Shown here: in pieces, positions 43,001-52,142 of the stretch
How positions within the stretch are numbered: the first letter of the stretch is position 1
Layout: the number at the start of each line of letters is the position of its first letter
Assembly: GCA_947631765.1 (NCBI GenBank)
Contig: CANRMP010000005.1
Coordinates: 1-64,000 of the forward strand
Origin: an uncultured Clostridia bacterium
GTDB lineage: Bacteria > Bacillota > Clostridia > Oscillospirales > CAG-272
Direction: 5' to 3'
Length of the DNA: 64,000 bases
Position numbers and translations under genes: made by a program
Notes under the pieces: model-generated
Told to the model about the DNA's origin: nothing
The model's database searches: none
Seen by the model: the letters and a program-made list of their open reading frames with translations, nothing else

Positions 43001-43357
43001 ATTGTCTGTTTGAGTCAGGGTGTGCTCCACCGGCTCAAAGACTTCTTTTTGCACCATGTAGTATTGGGGATCGTCGGGGCGATAGCCCTCCGACCCGTCG
43101 GCAGAGTAGCGCACTCGCACCGTTTTGGGAGAGCAGAGCTCAACGCTGAGCTGTTCTCCGTCGGCGTCAAAGACAAATACGTTGCTTTCCGGCTCATGAG
43201 TGACAGGCGGCGTTCCCTGCGTTTGGCAGGATGTGACGTCGCTTTCATCGGATGTTTGGTTCACATTGTTCTCCTTGTCTTTTGTGCCGCATCCGGCAAT
43301 CGTTCCGAAAAGCAGAACGGCAGACAGCAGTGCGGCGGTAATTCTGATTGTTTTCAT
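40058..43357 (-). CDS. Secreted GH31 glycosidase lipoprotein with C-terminal CBM-like modules, 1,099 aa
   Basis: The signal peptide MKTIRITAALLSAVLLFG leads to lipobox TIAGC (Cys23). Residues about 55-250 form the GH31 N-terminal beta-sandwich. The barrel spans about 275-640: nucleophile region GDWFWPDEFDVLG with Asp, and acid/base region SYAGQHFATAWSGDIDATEN with Asp, plus the family's WALGFMLSKYGNE. A proximal beta-domain (RYEGGEKGCTVRVPAG) follows. After about residue 815 (TLYELENADCYSQN, then KVEAENATEKNGFTVNSDG) come two beta-sandwich modules like CBM35/CBM6. GH31 enzymes act on alpha-glucosides or alpha-xylosides; the precise substrate is unclear. It has its own promoter and two terminators around it, so it is a single-gene unit. 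Confidence 0.92.
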   Translation of the reverse strand: MKTIRITAALLSAVLLFGTIAGCGTKDKENNVNQTSDESDVTSCQTQGTPPVTHEPESNVFVFDADGEQLSVELCSPKTVRVRYSADGSEGYRPDDPQYYMVQKEVFEPVEHTLTQTDNETVIKTADMEVRVQIFPFRVSLYDSNGNLLSGDKESGIYTKGNTVGVRKSEGKTNAGGIFGFGSGDHGRRRSLNRYNQDFNEFTMSHGRVVAPFFMSTVGYGVFLNTISENTSFFKHGGGFQTEGYLDYFYFYGPDFKTILNEYAELTGRMEMYGKWALGFMLSKYGNENATQAEFIEWITRLREEGYPSDCYVFDYGWRGDVNVTEANHGDGEKWGNQMWNNNTQKFPDIDEMFRIARELGFHVGLHNNAGTPEASGGTQLYKPPYSEKWVKSYMDSVITTGYGDWFWPDEFDVLGSNTAPTFAAKGAYEAWKAYTDASRPMFMTRGSYAGQHFATAWSGDIDATENDLAYQIGFALDTGLIGYWATSCDLGGFKSRPTNELYTRWVAEFGAWSALMRTHGHGGREPWTYDTTAQETLKANLKIRYSLYPYLYTAEWQGYSTGVPIMRAMILEDGSQYNPDAWTLNQQYYLGDWFLVAPATKAQDTTVSVWFPPNTTWYNYYTGERYEGGEKGCTVRVPAGLTEIPVFVKAGAIIPVGPEVNYADEYPLSPLTLDIYPHGTTEYTLYEDDGVSREYITKNAYATTSYTCKQEGGKVTLSIGERFLGNSEVFTPVERDYHLQIHHLGKINSVTLDGKKLTVYSTRDAYEAAGEGCLYEGNTLYVKFADSGKAMTLTVESAGIVEPELADPSTDPGSSMPTIEDGTLYELENADCYSQNTDSLYVLHTDGEWKGYTGSGFVKPFKIAGDEIAFDANVLSGGKYSLVIRVGCGKKNDSRYDNSNHTGGLYVDGVKVADLSFAVTETWGDSAKNGVWTEYTLPDIELSAGAHTFSIVAEGSNPGNFNLDSLRFKRVGSSVDGYGKVEAENATEKNGFTVNSDGTISTNTDGAVFGFADVLAADKKNITLRILSSVGGTLTVYETGVGDKILAQIEIPSDGQWHTINADCLNTDDPQGAIWFEYRAPQGKNADLTIDWFSFSKL

Positions 43358-43425
43358 GTCGGTTTCTTCCTTCTAATATAAAAACAGCGTCTTGAAATCG
43401 GGATAATTTCTCTTGCTTTTTGTAT

Positions 43426-43454
43426 ATTATAATGAAAATCATTCTTAAAATCAA
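43426..43454 (-). promoter_or_regulatory. Promoter of the GH31 gene
   Basis: On the minus strand TTGATT (43449-43454), 17 bases, and TATAAT (43426-43431). Confidence 0.7.
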
Positions 43455-43530
43455 GGCTAAATCATAAACTCTGCACAAATCTTAAACAATAGATATTCAA
43501 TATGGTCTTTTTTCCAACTTAAAGCCGAAA

Positions 43531-43582
43531 GAAAAAGCGCAAGCTCCGAATGACATCTGAAGGCTCATTCGGGAGCTTGCGC
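43531..43582 (-). terminator. Terminator of the MBL-fold lipoprotein gene
   Basis: An 18-bp stem with one bulged base (GCGCAAGCTCCCGAATGA with TCATTCGGAGCTTGCGC) is followed on the minus strand by TTTTTCTTTC. Confidence 0.8.
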
Positions 43583-43688
43583 CGATTATTTGGTTTTTAA
43601 CGCCCGCAGCCGACATTTTTTACACAAAAGTCAATGGTCGGCTTACAGGTCTAATCGCGCAAATAAATTTAAATGATTTTGCAAAACT

Positions 43689-44609
43689 TTACTGTTTGAC
43701 GTTAAATGTGCTGCCGTTTGAGTCCGCCTCAACTCCGCCGTCGCGGGTTACGTAGTAGGTTATAGAGGCGTTTTCAAGCAGCGATACGGTGCTTGTTTCG
43801 GGAGGATTCTTCGTTGAGGCGAAGATTACCGCGTATTTGGGTGAAACGGCATTAAAGAGCGCTTCGTATTTTGCATCGTATCTTCCGAAATTCGGAACGG
43901 TTATAAAGTCGTACTTTGTGTCGCCTATCTGAGAAATAAGCTCGGTAACTCTGTCTCCCGCAACGCGGCTGGTATAAAGGAATTTTGCATCCCCGTGCGT
44001 TATTGAGAGCGCGACGGAGTTTCCTTCATCGTTTTCGTCAAGCGGCGTTGTATAGTCCTTAAGAGGCGGCAGGCACTTAATTTGCAGGTCGTCGGCGGTA
44101 ATAACCGTGTCGGCGCCTATCTTTACGGGCGTAATACCCACTGCGGCAATTGCGTTTTTGTACGTTGTGTACGTGCTGCTCTCTTTTGCATAGGCGGGCT
44201 CATAAATATTCTTCACGATTATGCCGTCGGTTTTAAGCAGAACCGAAATTCCGCCGATGCACGACTTTGAAAAATTGGTGACTATAAGATAATCGACTGT
44301 GGTTATTCCCTTTTCGTTAAGGTAGGTTACGACATCCGCACCCTGGTCCTCCGACGCACCGTCGATAACTATTGTGTTTTTTTCGGTGCGTATTATCATA
44401 GCGGCGGATTTTCCGACCTTAAGAAATTTGTATTTTACCTCGCCTTTTGCGGCGGGGGATTCGGTGTCACCGTTGTTATTTGAATTATCGGTCTGAGAAT
44501 TATTACTGCCGGAATTTGCGGGGTCATTGGCGTCAACAACCTTGCACGCCGCAAGGGGAAGGCACATGACAAGCGCAAGTATAATTGCAAAAACGTATTT
44601 TAGCTTCAT
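43689..44609 (-). CDS. Lipoprotein with metal-site-less MBL (ComEC-like) domain, 306 aa
   Basis: MKLKYVFAIILALVMCLPLA and lipobox LAAC (Cys22) give a lipoprotein; an Asn/Ser linker follows. From residue 58 the order of segments is that of the ComEC/Rec2-type metallo-beta-lactamase fold: IVIDGASEDQG; then LIVTNFSKSCIGGIS where ComEC has THPHADHIGG; then KFLYTSRVAGDRV where the family has LTGD; then ITVPNFGRYD for VGHHGS; and PPETSTVSLL for HPSPEVL. The histidines and aspartates that would hold zinc are therefore gone at every site while the fold appears kept. It is probably a binding protein or pseudoenzyme on the cell surface. The lipid anchor is supported by AGGAGGATAATACCCT before the ATG. 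Confidence 0.8.
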   Translation of the reverse strand: MKLKYVFAIILALVMCLPLAACKVVDANDPANSGSNNSQTDNSNNNGDTESPAAKGEVKYKFLKVGKSAAMIIRTEKNTIVIDGASEDQGADVVTYLNEKGITTVDYLIVTNFSKSCIGGISVLLKTDGIIVKNIYEPAYAKESSTYTTYKNAIAAVGITPVKIGADTVITADDLQIKCLPPLKDYTTPLDENDEGNSVALSITHGDAKFLYTSRVAGDRVTELISQIGDTKYDFITVPNFGRYDAKYEALFNAVSPKYAVIFASTKNPPETSTVSLLENASITYYVTRDGGVEADSNGSTFNVKQ

Positions 44610-44705
44610 AGGGTATTATCCTCCTGTTCTTTTTTACATTATATCTTATATTTCTCTTGTATTTCTGAATTTGTTGTGAAAAACTTTTTAACATTAAATG
44701 TACAG

Positions 44706-46625
44706 TCACAAGCTAAGGAGTATAATATCGTATCCGCCCGCCGGAATTTCAAAGCCTTTTTTTCTTTTGCCGTCGGCTAAGGATACGCCCGAAACGTCAT
44801 ATAAGAAGGGCTCCTCGCCGCAGTTGACAGCCACTGCTATTTTTTCGTCCCTGTTATATCGCAAAAAGCAGAAAACACCTTTGGGAGTTCCTTCAAGCGC
44901 CTTGTAATATCCGTCCCTTGTTACCTTGTGCTCTTTTCTTATTTTACCTATCCTTTGATAGTGGGCGACAAGGTCAAGGTCCTCTTTTCCCCATATATAG
45001 GGCATACGGTTAAACGGATCGTGAAAGCCCTCCATACCCGCCTCATCTCCGTAATATATGCAGGGAATGCCCGGCATAAAGGCGAGAATCACATAAGCAT
45101 TTTTAAGAAGCCTTATCGCCTTTTCCCGCTGAGAGGGCGACATTTTATATCTTGCCAACTCGTCGGCGCTCATTCCCTCCTCCCCGTCCGTTCCCAGAAC
45201 GGTGAGTATGCGTTCGGTATCGTGAGTTCCAAAAAAGTTCATAAGATTGTCGCTTACAAATTTCGGGTAGTTTTCGTAGAGACTCACGCTTATTTCGAAA
45301 AGCGCGCGGTTATTTCGATTTTTAACAAACTCTATTATACCCTGTCTTAAAGGATAATTCATCACCGAATCAAGCTGTCTTCCCCGAAAATAGCGGCGGC
45401 GCTTATCATATGCGACCTTGCAGGAGGCGTCCTCCCAAACCTCGCCGATAATAAGTGCGTCCGGATTTTCTTTTTTCACCTTTTCGGTGAGATTTTCAAG
45501 AAAGACGGGTGAAAGCTCGTCCGCAACGTCAAGCCTGTAGCCTGCCACTCCTTTTTTTAAGTACCTTTCAACAATTCCGCCTTCGCCGTTTATATATCTG
45601 TTATAGCTTTCATTGTCGGTCTTTACTGCGGGTAATATGTCAACGCCCCACCAGCACCTGTAAGTATCGGGATAGCTTTCAAAGTCGTACCATTCGTAAT
45701 ATGGCGAAGTTTTGCTCTGATACGCTCCTGTCTCTTTATATCTTCCGTTTTTGTTGAAATACATGCTGTCCGAGCCCGTGTGATTGAACACCATGTCAAG
45801 TATGATTTTTATTCCCCTTTTCGAGGCAGCCGCAATAAGCTCGTCAAGCGCCTTGTCGCCTCCGAACATACCGTCCACCCTGTCGTATCTTCCGGTGTCG
45901 TATTTATGATTGGAATACGCCTCAAATATCGGAGAAAGATAGATAATATTCACTCCGAGCGACTCTAAATAGTCAAGCTTGCTTTCAACTCCCTTTAATG
46001 TTCCGCCGAAAAACATGTTGTTTGCGACAAAGCCGCCCCTGTTTTGGGCATATTGGGGAATACCGTTGTACCAGTCGTCGTTAATTATAGCGTCTTCTCT
46101 TTTGGGAAAATCTCCGCCCTTGCAGAAACGGTCGACAAATATATGGTACATTATCCCGCCGGCAAAAGAAACGGGAGGTGTATACTTTTTTTCATAAACC
46201 GTAAGCTGAAAAGCCGTGTAGGGGTCGTCGGCATATTCGATATTATGACTGTACGAGTCGCCCCTTCTTGAAATGCGATGCCTGTTGTATGCGCTGTCGA
46301 ATATTATGCTGTAATAAAACAGACCGCTTTGATACTCTTTGTTTTTCATTCGGCAAAGAGAGGCGGTTTTGATCTTCAGCTCATATACCTCCATGGACGG
46401 GTCGGACTTATCCCGACCTGTCCATATAAAAGGAAGTTCAAAATGCTCGGCGTCATCGTCCCGATAAAACTCCGCATACGGAGAGCAAGCTCCTATTTCT
46501 CTTGGCGCCTTCAAAATAAAGGTCAGGGTGTCGTCAAAGTCGAAAGCGCCGAAAAGATCGGCGTTCTCGGTGTTTTTTGATTTTTTCGTCAAGCTGATTT
46601 TGCTTTTTTGCTCTTCAGGCATCAT
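44706..46625 (-). CDS. GH13 alpha-amylase/neopullulanase-like enzyme
   Basis: A 639-residue intracellular GH13 enzyme (no signal peptide). An N-terminal beta-domain of about 150 residues (CBM34-like) precedes the barrel, which opens at GGIMYHIFVDRFCKGG. The catalytic residues are Asp in GVAGYRLDVADEL, Glu in ALIIGEVWEDAS and Asp in FFGTHDTERILT. The C-terminal beta-domain ends with a GYDIILLSL tail. Related enzymes hydrolyse maltooligosaccharides, cyclodextrins or pullulan. It is the last gene of the glycogen operon, 44 bp behind glgP, so it likely trims or debranches limit dextrins left by phosphorylase. Confidence 0.92.
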   Translation of the reverse strand: MMPEEQKSKISLTKKSKNTENADLFGAFDFDDTLTFILKAPREIGACSPYAEFYRDDDAEHFELPFIWTGRDKSDPSMEVYELKIKTASLCRMKNKEYQSGLFYYSIIFDSAYNRHRISRRGDSYSHNIEYADDPYTAFQLTVYEKKYTPPVSFAGGIMYHIFVDRFCKGGDFPKREDAIINDDWYNGIPQYAQNRGGFVANNMFFGGTLKGVESKLDYLESLGVNIIYLSPIFEAYSNHKYDTGRYDRVDGMFGGDKALDELIAAASKRGIKIILDMVFNHTGSDSMYFNKNGRYKETGAYQSKTSPYYEWYDFESYPDTYRCWWGVDILPAVKTDNESYNRYINGEGGIVERYLKKGVAGYRLDVADELSPVFLENLTEKVKKENPDALIIGEVWEDASCKVAYDKRRRYFRGRQLDSVMNYPLRQGIIEFVKNRNNRALFEISVSLYENYPKFVSDNLMNFFGTHDTERILTVLGTDGEEGMSADELARYKMSPSQREKAIRLLKNAYVILAFMPGIPCIYYGDEAGMEGFHDPFNRMPYIWGKEDLDLVAHYQRIGKIRKEHKVTRDGYYKALEGTPKGVFCFLRYNRDEKIAVAVNCGEEPFLYDVSGVSLADGKRKKGFEIPAGGYDIILLSL

Positions 46626-46669
46626 AGCTTATCACCGTTTTGCGGCACATGCAAACGCTGTCCCGCAGC

Positions 46670-49165
46670 TTATTTTGATTTTTTTGATTCGACCGGAGAA
46701 ATGTGCCAGATATTATCCGCATACTCCCGAATACTCCTGTCCGCCGCAAAAATTCCGGCAGATGCTGTGTTGTACAGCGACATTTTGTTCCATTTGTTTC
46801 TGTCGCAATAATCGGAAAGCAGCTTGTCATATGTGGAAACATAGGATTCAAAATCCGCAAGGCACATATAGGGGTCGGCAATGCCGGGTCCTATAAGCAG
46901 ATAGTTGTAAAACTCGGAGAAATTCACGCCGTTAAAGTCGCCGCGCAGACGGTCGACAGCCCTTCTCACAAGCTCGCTTGAAGCATAGAAATCGTAGGAG
47001 TGGTATCCTCTCTTCCAAAGGTCCTCAACCTCGTTTGTGGTGTGACCGAATATATAAATATTGTCGTTTCCGACCGCTTCCGCTATTTCGACGTTGGCTC
47101 CGTCAAGTGTACCCAGAGTTATGGCGCCGTTTATCATGAGCTTCATGTTTCCGGTGCCGCTTGCCTCCTTGCCCGCAAGGGATATCTGCTCGGATACGTC
47201 TGCGGCGGGAATGAGCGCCTCGGCAACCGAAACGTTGTAATCCTCGACAAATACCACTCTCATCTTTTCACGGATTACGGGATCCTTTTCAATCTCGGCG
47301 CCGATACAGTAAATCAGCTTGATTATCTGCTTTGCCATATAATAGCCGGCGGCGGCTTTTGCGGAAAAGATAAATGTCTGAGGAATAAATTCTTTATTCG
47401 GATTCTCTTTAAGGTCAACATATGTGCCGACAATTTTCAGAGCGTTTAAAAGCTGTCTCTTATACTCGTGCATTCTCTTGACTTGAACGTCAAAGAGGGT
47501 CGAAGGATCGATATTAATTCCGTTTCTGTTATTAAGGTACCTTGCAAAAGACTCCTTGTTTTCTTTTTTTATTTTATCGAGCCTGTCAAGAACCGCAGAG
47601 TCGTCCGCAAATTTTTTGAAATCATCCAGCCTTTCGGGGTGCAGTCTGTAGGAGGTTCCGATAGTTTCGTCAAGCAGAGCGCAAAGCCCCGGATTGCTGT
47701 AGCACAGCCATCTGCGGTGTGCAATTCCGTTTGTCACGTTGGTGAATTTCTCGGGGGTGTATTCATAGAAATTAGAGAAGATAGTCTTTGTGAGAATATC
47801 CGAATGGAGCTTTGAAACGCCGTTTACCGTGTGTGAGCCCACTATGCTGAGATTTGCCATCTTAACTCTGTTATGAGAGATTAGCGACATATTGTTTATT
47901 CTCTCCCAGTCGCCGGGGTATTTCTGCCACAAATCGGCGCAAAAACGCCTGTTTATTTCGGAAATTATCATGTGGATTCTCGGAAGCTTGTATCTAAACA
48001 GATCCTCGTTCCATGTTTCAAGCGCCTCGGGAAGAACGGTGTGATTAGTATAGCTCACCGTCCTTGTGACAATATTCCATGCATCCTCCCACGAGTATGA
48101 GTAAGTATCGATAAGTATCCTCATAAGCTCGGGAACCACAAGGGCGGGATGAGTGTCGTTGATGTGGATTGCCACCTTATCGGCAAAATTTTCAAGCGTT
48201 CCGTATCCTCTCAGATGATCTGCAATTATGCTTTGAAGCGAAGCGCACACAAGGAAATACTGCTGTGAAAGGCGAAGCAGCTTTCCCTCGTCGTGATTGT
48301 CCGAGGGGTAGAGCACCTTCGAAATTATCTCCGCTTCGTTGCTGTTCTCCATTGCCTTAACATATTCGCCCTGGGAGAAAAGCCCCATGTTGAAATTGTG
48401 ATTAACGTTGACCGCCTTCCAAAGTCTGAGTGAGTTGACAGCCTCCGAGTCCGCACCCGATATCATCATATCATAGGGAACCGCCTGTATTTCGGTGTAA
48501 TCGGTGTGGATAATATCGCATTTTCCGTTGTTCCAGTTTTCCTGTATTTTACCGCCGAATCTCACGGTACATGTTTTATCTGTACGCGGAACCAGCCAGC
48601 TTTCACCCGAGGGCATCCACACGTCGGGAAGCTCGACCTGATCTCCGTCTATTATTTTCTGTTTGAAAATTCCGTACTCATAGAGTATGGAAAATCCGGT
48701 GGCGCTGTAATTTAAGGTCGTCAGCGAGTCCATAAAGCAGGCGGCAAGGCGGCCGAGTCCTCCGTTGCCGAGTCCCGCGTTCATTTCCATATCGTACAGC
48801 TCGTTTATGTCGTATCCCATATCCTTTAAAATCTTCGTGTATTCATCGCAAATACCGAGATTCATAAGATTGTTTTTAAGGGATTTTCCTATAAGAAATT
48901 CCATGCAGATATAATATATCTTTTTGGCTTCGTGATTTTTCACGTTTTTCTTAAATTCGGTACGCTTGTTGGACAAAATGTCCTTGACCGACAAAATGAC
49001 CGACTTGTATATCTGATCCTTGTTTGCCTCTTCGGGAGTCGTTCCGAAATATCTTGACAGCTTATTTACAATTCCGAGCCTCAGCTCCTTTTCCTTCTTG
49101 CTAATCTTTTCTTTGGAAGATTGGCTTTGCACCTTGTTTTTTGAATTTACCGTGTTTTTATCCAT
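46670..49165 (-). CDS. glgP: Glycogen phosphorylase
   Basis: An 831-residue GT35 glycogen phosphorylase of normal length. The pyridoxal-phosphate lysine is in KEASGTGNMKLMINGAITLG near residue 685, and the active-site region shows NDTHPALVVPELMRIL and VQVKRMHEYKRQLLNAL. It releases glucose-1-phosphate from non-reducing ends. The N-terminal 30 residues (NSKNKVQSQSSKEKISKKEK) are a charged extension. It lies 216 bp behind glgA with a hairpin between, suggesting partly separate expression from the synthesis genes. Confidence 0.96.
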   Translation of the reverse strand: MDKNTVNSKNKVQSQSSKEKISKKEKELRLGIVNKLSRYFGTTPEEANKDQIYKSVILSVKDILSNKRTEFKKNVKNHEAKKIYYICMEFLIGKSLKNNLMNLGICDEYTKILKDMGYDINELYDMEMNAGLGNGGLGRLAACFMDSLTTLNYSATGFSILYEYGIFKQKIIDGDQVELPDVWMPSGESWLVPRTDKTCTVRFGGKIQENWNNGKCDIIHTDYTEIQAVPYDMMISGADSEAVNSLRLWKAVNVNHNFNMGLFSQGEYVKAMENSNEAEIISKVLYPSDNHDEGKLLRLSQQYFLVCASLQSIIADHLRGYGTLENFADKVAIHINDTHPALVVPELMRILIDTYSYSWEDAWNIVTRTVSYTNHTVLPEALETWNEDLFRYKLPRIHMIISEINRRFCADLWQKYPGDWERINNMSLISHNRVKMANLSIVGSHTVNGVSKLHSDILTKTIFSNFYEYTPEKFTNVTNGIAHRRWLCYSNPGLCALLDETIGTSYRLHPERLDDFKKFADDSAVLDRLDKIKKENKESFARYLNNRNGINIDPSTLFDVQVKRMHEYKRQLLNALKIVGTYVDLKENPNKEFIPQTFIFSAKAAAGYYMAKQIIKLIYCIGAEIEKDPVIREKMRVVFVEDYNVSVAEALIPAADVSEQISLAGKEASGTGNMKLMINGAITLGTLDGANVEIAEAVGNDNIYIFGHTTNEVEDLWKRGYHSYDFYASSELVRRAVDRLRGDFNGVNFSEFYNYLLIGPGIADPYMCLADFESYVSTYDKLLSDYCDRNKWNKMSLYNTASAGIFAADRSIREYADNIWHISPVESKKSK

Positions 49166-49317
49166 ATATAACCTTTCGTGTTGAAATGTCCGCCGAGCAA
49201 AGGCTTTGCGGCGGTATTTATTTATAATTTTTTATAATTATAGTATGCACAAATAACAGCGTCCGCTGCATTTATAATACTAAAACTCAAAAAAAATTGT
49301 CGCCAAGGCAAACATCT

Positions 49318-49346
49318 GTGCTGTCGCAATGAAATTGCGACAGCAC
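49318..49346 (-). terminator. 13-bp perfect stem between glgA and glgP
   Basis: GTGCTGTCGCAAT with ATTGCGACAGCAC around GAA, directly behind the glgA stop. There is no T-run next to it, so it may be a processing or 3'-stability element that sets synthesis and breakdown genes to different levels. Confidence 0.6.
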
Positions 49347-49381
49347 GGTATTTTATAACTGTATTATTTTTGCATTATGCT

Positions 49382-50809
49382 TTATCCGAGATTTTTGTAA
49401 AGCTCAAGGTATTTTGCCGCAGATGCGCCCCATGTAAAGTCCGAGTTCATGGCGTTTCTGACAAGCTTTTTCCACTGAACCTTGTCATAATACAGTTCAA
49501 GCGTTCTTCCGAGCGCTATAAGAAGCTCGCCGGGATCGTAAGAGAAAAAGGTAACTCCGTTTCCCTCTCCCGTTACGGGATTATATGCCTTTATGGTGTC
49601 ATACAGTCCTCCCGTTTCTCTGACAACGGGAACCGCACCGTATCTTGAGGCTATCATCTGAGAAAGTCCGCAGGGCTCGCTCTTTGAAGGCATAAGGAAT
49701 ATGTCGGATCCCGCGTAAACCTGCTTTGCAAGCACCTTATCAAACTGTATGCAGGCAACCACCTTTTGCGGGTATTTGTCGGCAAGATATCTGAAATAAT
49801 TCTCGTATTCGTACTCACCGGTTCCAAGCACAATAAACTGCACGTCGGTATGGTATATAAAGTCCTCAAGCGCGCTCTTTACAATATCAAGTCCCTTGTG
49901 AGGGGCAAGCCTCGATATCATCGATATAACGGGCACGTCGGGATTTGCGGGAAGTGAAAAGAGCTTTTGAAGGGCTTCTTTGTTCTGCGCCTTTCCGGCA
50001 AAGGTTCGGTAATTTGCCGAATAGCCGGGGGCGGGCAGAACCGGATCGTTCTTCGGATTGTAGTAATCGTAGTCGATTCCGTTGACAATTCCGCAGGTTT
50101 TGTAGCCGTAATCCGAAATAATGCTGTGAAGACCGTGGGCAAAATAGGGAGTTCTTATCTCCTCACTGTATTTTTGGCTGACCGTGGTGAGCTTGTCACA
50201 GCAGACAATCGCACCTTTGGTAAGATTTATACAGCCGTTGAAATCCACAATCGGGAAATCCTCATCGCCGAGTCCGAACACATCTCCGAGTATCTCCTTG
50301 CCGTAAACTCCCTGATACTCTATGTTGTGAATTGTGTAAACCGCGCGGATGGCGTCATAGCGGTACTTTCTGCGCAGATATATAACCGAAAGCGCAGTGT
50401 GCCAGTCGTTGGCGTGAAGCACGTCGGGATAAAAGCCGATATGCGACATCATTTCAAGCACCGCCATGCAGAAATAGGCGTACCTTTCCCCGTCGTCATA
50501 GTAGCCGTACAGACCGTCGCGTTTGAAATAGTACTCGTTGTCGACAAAGTACCATATCACATTGTCCTTAACCAGCCTCCACACGCCGCAGTACTGCTGT
50601 CTCCAGCCCAGTCTCACGGTAAATTCGGCAATTTTCGTCATTTTGTCCCGATACATAGGAGCGATTTTTGAATAAAGGGGCATAACTGCCCGTACGTCAA
50701 GAGACTCGTCCGAGCTTGCAAGAGCTGCGGGCAGTGAGCCCATAACGTCGCCGAGCCCTCCGGTTGAAGCAAATGGGAGCGCCTCAGCGCCGACATACAG
50801 TATTTTCAT
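49382..50809 (-). CDS. glgA: Glycogen synthase
   Basis: A 475-residue GT5 glycogen synthase. MKILYVGAEALPFASTGGLG is the start; the usual KTGGL of enterobacterial GlgA reads STGGL, a change seen in other Clostridia. The catalytic C-terminal half shows GIDYDYYNPKNDP, ISRLAPHKGLDIVK and PSKSEPCGLSQMIASRYG with GGLYDT. It adds glucose from ADP-glucose to alpha-1,4 chains. ATG 50809 is preferred over two upstream starts on ribosome-site spacing. It has an internal operon promoter (50885-50913), 76 bp upstream of the start. Confidence 0.95.
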   Translation of the reverse strand: MKILYVGAEALPFASTGGLGDVMGSLPAALASSDESLDVRAVMPLYSKIAPMYRDKMTKIAEFTVRLGWRQQYCGVWRLVKDNVIWYFVDNEYYFKRDGLYGYYDDGERYAYFCMAVLEMMSHIGFYPDVLHANDWHTALSVIYLRRKYRYDAIRAVYTIHNIEYQGVYGKEILGDVFGLGDEDFPIVDFNGCINLTKGAIVCCDKLTTVSQKYSEEIRTPYFAHGLHSIISDYGYKTCGIVNGIDYDYYNPKNDPVLPAPGYSANYRTFAGKAQNKEALQKLFSLPANPDVPVISMISRLAPHKGLDIVKSALEDFIYHTDVQFIVLGTGEYEYENYFRYLADKYPQKVVACIQFDKVLAKQVYAGSDIFLMPSKSEPCGLSQMIASRYGAVPVVRETGGLYDTIKAYNPVTGEGNGVTFFSYDPGELLIALGRTLELYYDKVQWKKLVRNAMNSDFTWGASAAKYLELYKNLG

Positions 50810-50884
50810 TTCCTTCATGTTCCTTTCAAAGGCGCCGCACCTTGCATCGCGCCGGTCTTGGCGCCACACAATACGGCAGATATT

Positions 50885-50913
50885 ATTATATCATATTTTT
50901 ATATGGCTTTCAA
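50885..50913 (-). promoter_or_regulatory. Internal promoter of glgA
   Basis: On the minus strand TTGAAA (50908-50913), 17 bases, TATAAT (50885-50890), in the 171-bp gap behind glgD. The glgB promoter has the same two hexamers and spacing. Confidence 0.65.
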
Positions 50914-50980
50914 TTATTAACATGAACAAATTCGCGCCGTGCCAAAGCCGAAAAGTAGTTCAATTTGAGCAAAATGAGAA

Positions 50981-52123
50981 TTAACGGTCTTTTATTACTC
51001 TTCCCTTTTCGATGTAAAAAGGAACCGTTCTGTGACCGGAAAGCATGACGTTATCGGTGATTTTAACGTTCTTGTCCGCAATCACGCAGTTAAGAAACAC
51101 GTCGTTACCGGTATAAACGTCCTGAAAGAGAATGCAGTTTTTGACAACCGTACCCTTGCCGACCTTCACTCCTCTGAAAAGCATTGAGTTTTCCACCGTT
51201 CCTTCGATAATACAGCCGTCGGCTATCATTGAATTTACAACCTTACTGCCTTCGATATATTTAGCGGGTGCGCTGTTTCTGACCTTGGTAAGAATCGGTC
51301 TGCCCTTGATTCCGAAAAGCGCGTCCCTGTTGCTCTTCTCGAGAATGCTCATATTGCACTCGTAATAATCGGTCATTGAGGTGACGTCGGCATAGAAGCC
51401 GTCGTACCTGAAAACTCTGAATTTCTTGATGTTTACCGCCTTATTGATAATATCGGTGTAAAGGCTTGAATAATGCTTGTTTCTTGCCGCGTGAACCATT
51501 GCCGAAAGAACCTCTTTCTTGACAACGCTTATGTTTATCATCACGTCCTGCTCGCCCTTGATATTCTCAGGCTGGTCGACTACCTCAAGAATACAGTCGT
51601 TTTCATCGGTGCGAACTATCGCCTCGCAGTGGGCTTTTTCGACCGTAAGATTTACCTTCTTTACCGCAAAGGTCATATCGGCGCCCGATGAGATATGCTC
51701 GGATATCATCTGCTGAAGATTGATATTGCATATACTGTCGCAGTCGGACATAACGACAAGCTCCTCACTCATGCTGTCAATAACGTCGCTTATCGAGCAA
51801 AGCGCTTCAAGTCTTGTGGTAAACAGCTTTGAATCCTTAGAGGACACGGTGCTGAACGGCGGAAGAATTTTAAGTCCACCGCTTCTTCTTGCAAGGTCCC
51901 AGTCCTTTCCGCTTCCCACGTGGTCCATGAGCGAATGATAATTGTTATGTGTTATAACGTTTACATTGGTAATTCCCGAATTTACCATATTTGAAAGTGC
52001 AAAATCGATAAAACGGTATCTGCACCCGAAGGGAACCGAAGCCATTGTGCGCACTCTTGTAAGCTCCGGAATATTATTATCATGCAAATTGGAAAAAATA
52101 ATTCCTGCAACCGTTGCCGCCAT
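50981..52123 (-). CDS. glgD: Glucose-1-phosphate adenylyltransferase, GlgD subunit
   Basis: A 380-residue GlgD-type subunit. The N terminus VAGIIFSNLHDNNIPELTRV lacks the GGxGxRL nucleotide loop that catalytic GlgC has, as expected for a regulatory partner. VPFGCRYRFIDFALSNMVNS and the C-terminal left-handed beta-helix (VKVGKGTVVKNCILFQDVYT) are present. In other Firmicutes GlgC and GlgD form a heterotetramer with much higher activity than GlgC alone. It follows glgC by 19 bp. Confidence 0.95.
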   Translation of the reverse strand: MAATVAGIIFSNLHDNNIPELTRVRTMASVPFGCRYRFIDFALSNMVNSGITNVNVITHNNYHSLMDHVGSGKDWDLARRSGGLKILPPFSTVSSKDSKLFTTRLEALCSISDVIDSMSEELVVMSDCDSICNINLQQMISEHISSGADMTFAVKKVNLTVEKAHCEAIVRTDENDCILEVVDQPENIKGEQDVMINISVVKKEVLSAMVHAARNKHYSSLYTDIINKAVNIKKFRVFRYDGFYADVTSMTDYYECNMSILEKSNRDALFGIKGRPILTKVRNSAPAKYIEGSKVVNSMIADGCIIEGTVENSMLFRGVKVGKGTVVKNCILFQDVYTGNDVFLNCVIADKNVKITDNVMLSGHRTVPFYIEKGRVIKDR

Positions 52124-52142
52124 ATTATTATTCCTCCTGTCT

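Larger units (their letters stand above)
43358..43688. other. Intergenic region between GH31 and MBL-fold genes
   Basis: No gene seen. It contains the GH31 promoter (43426-43454) and the MBL-gene terminator (43531-43582). Confidence 0.7.
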
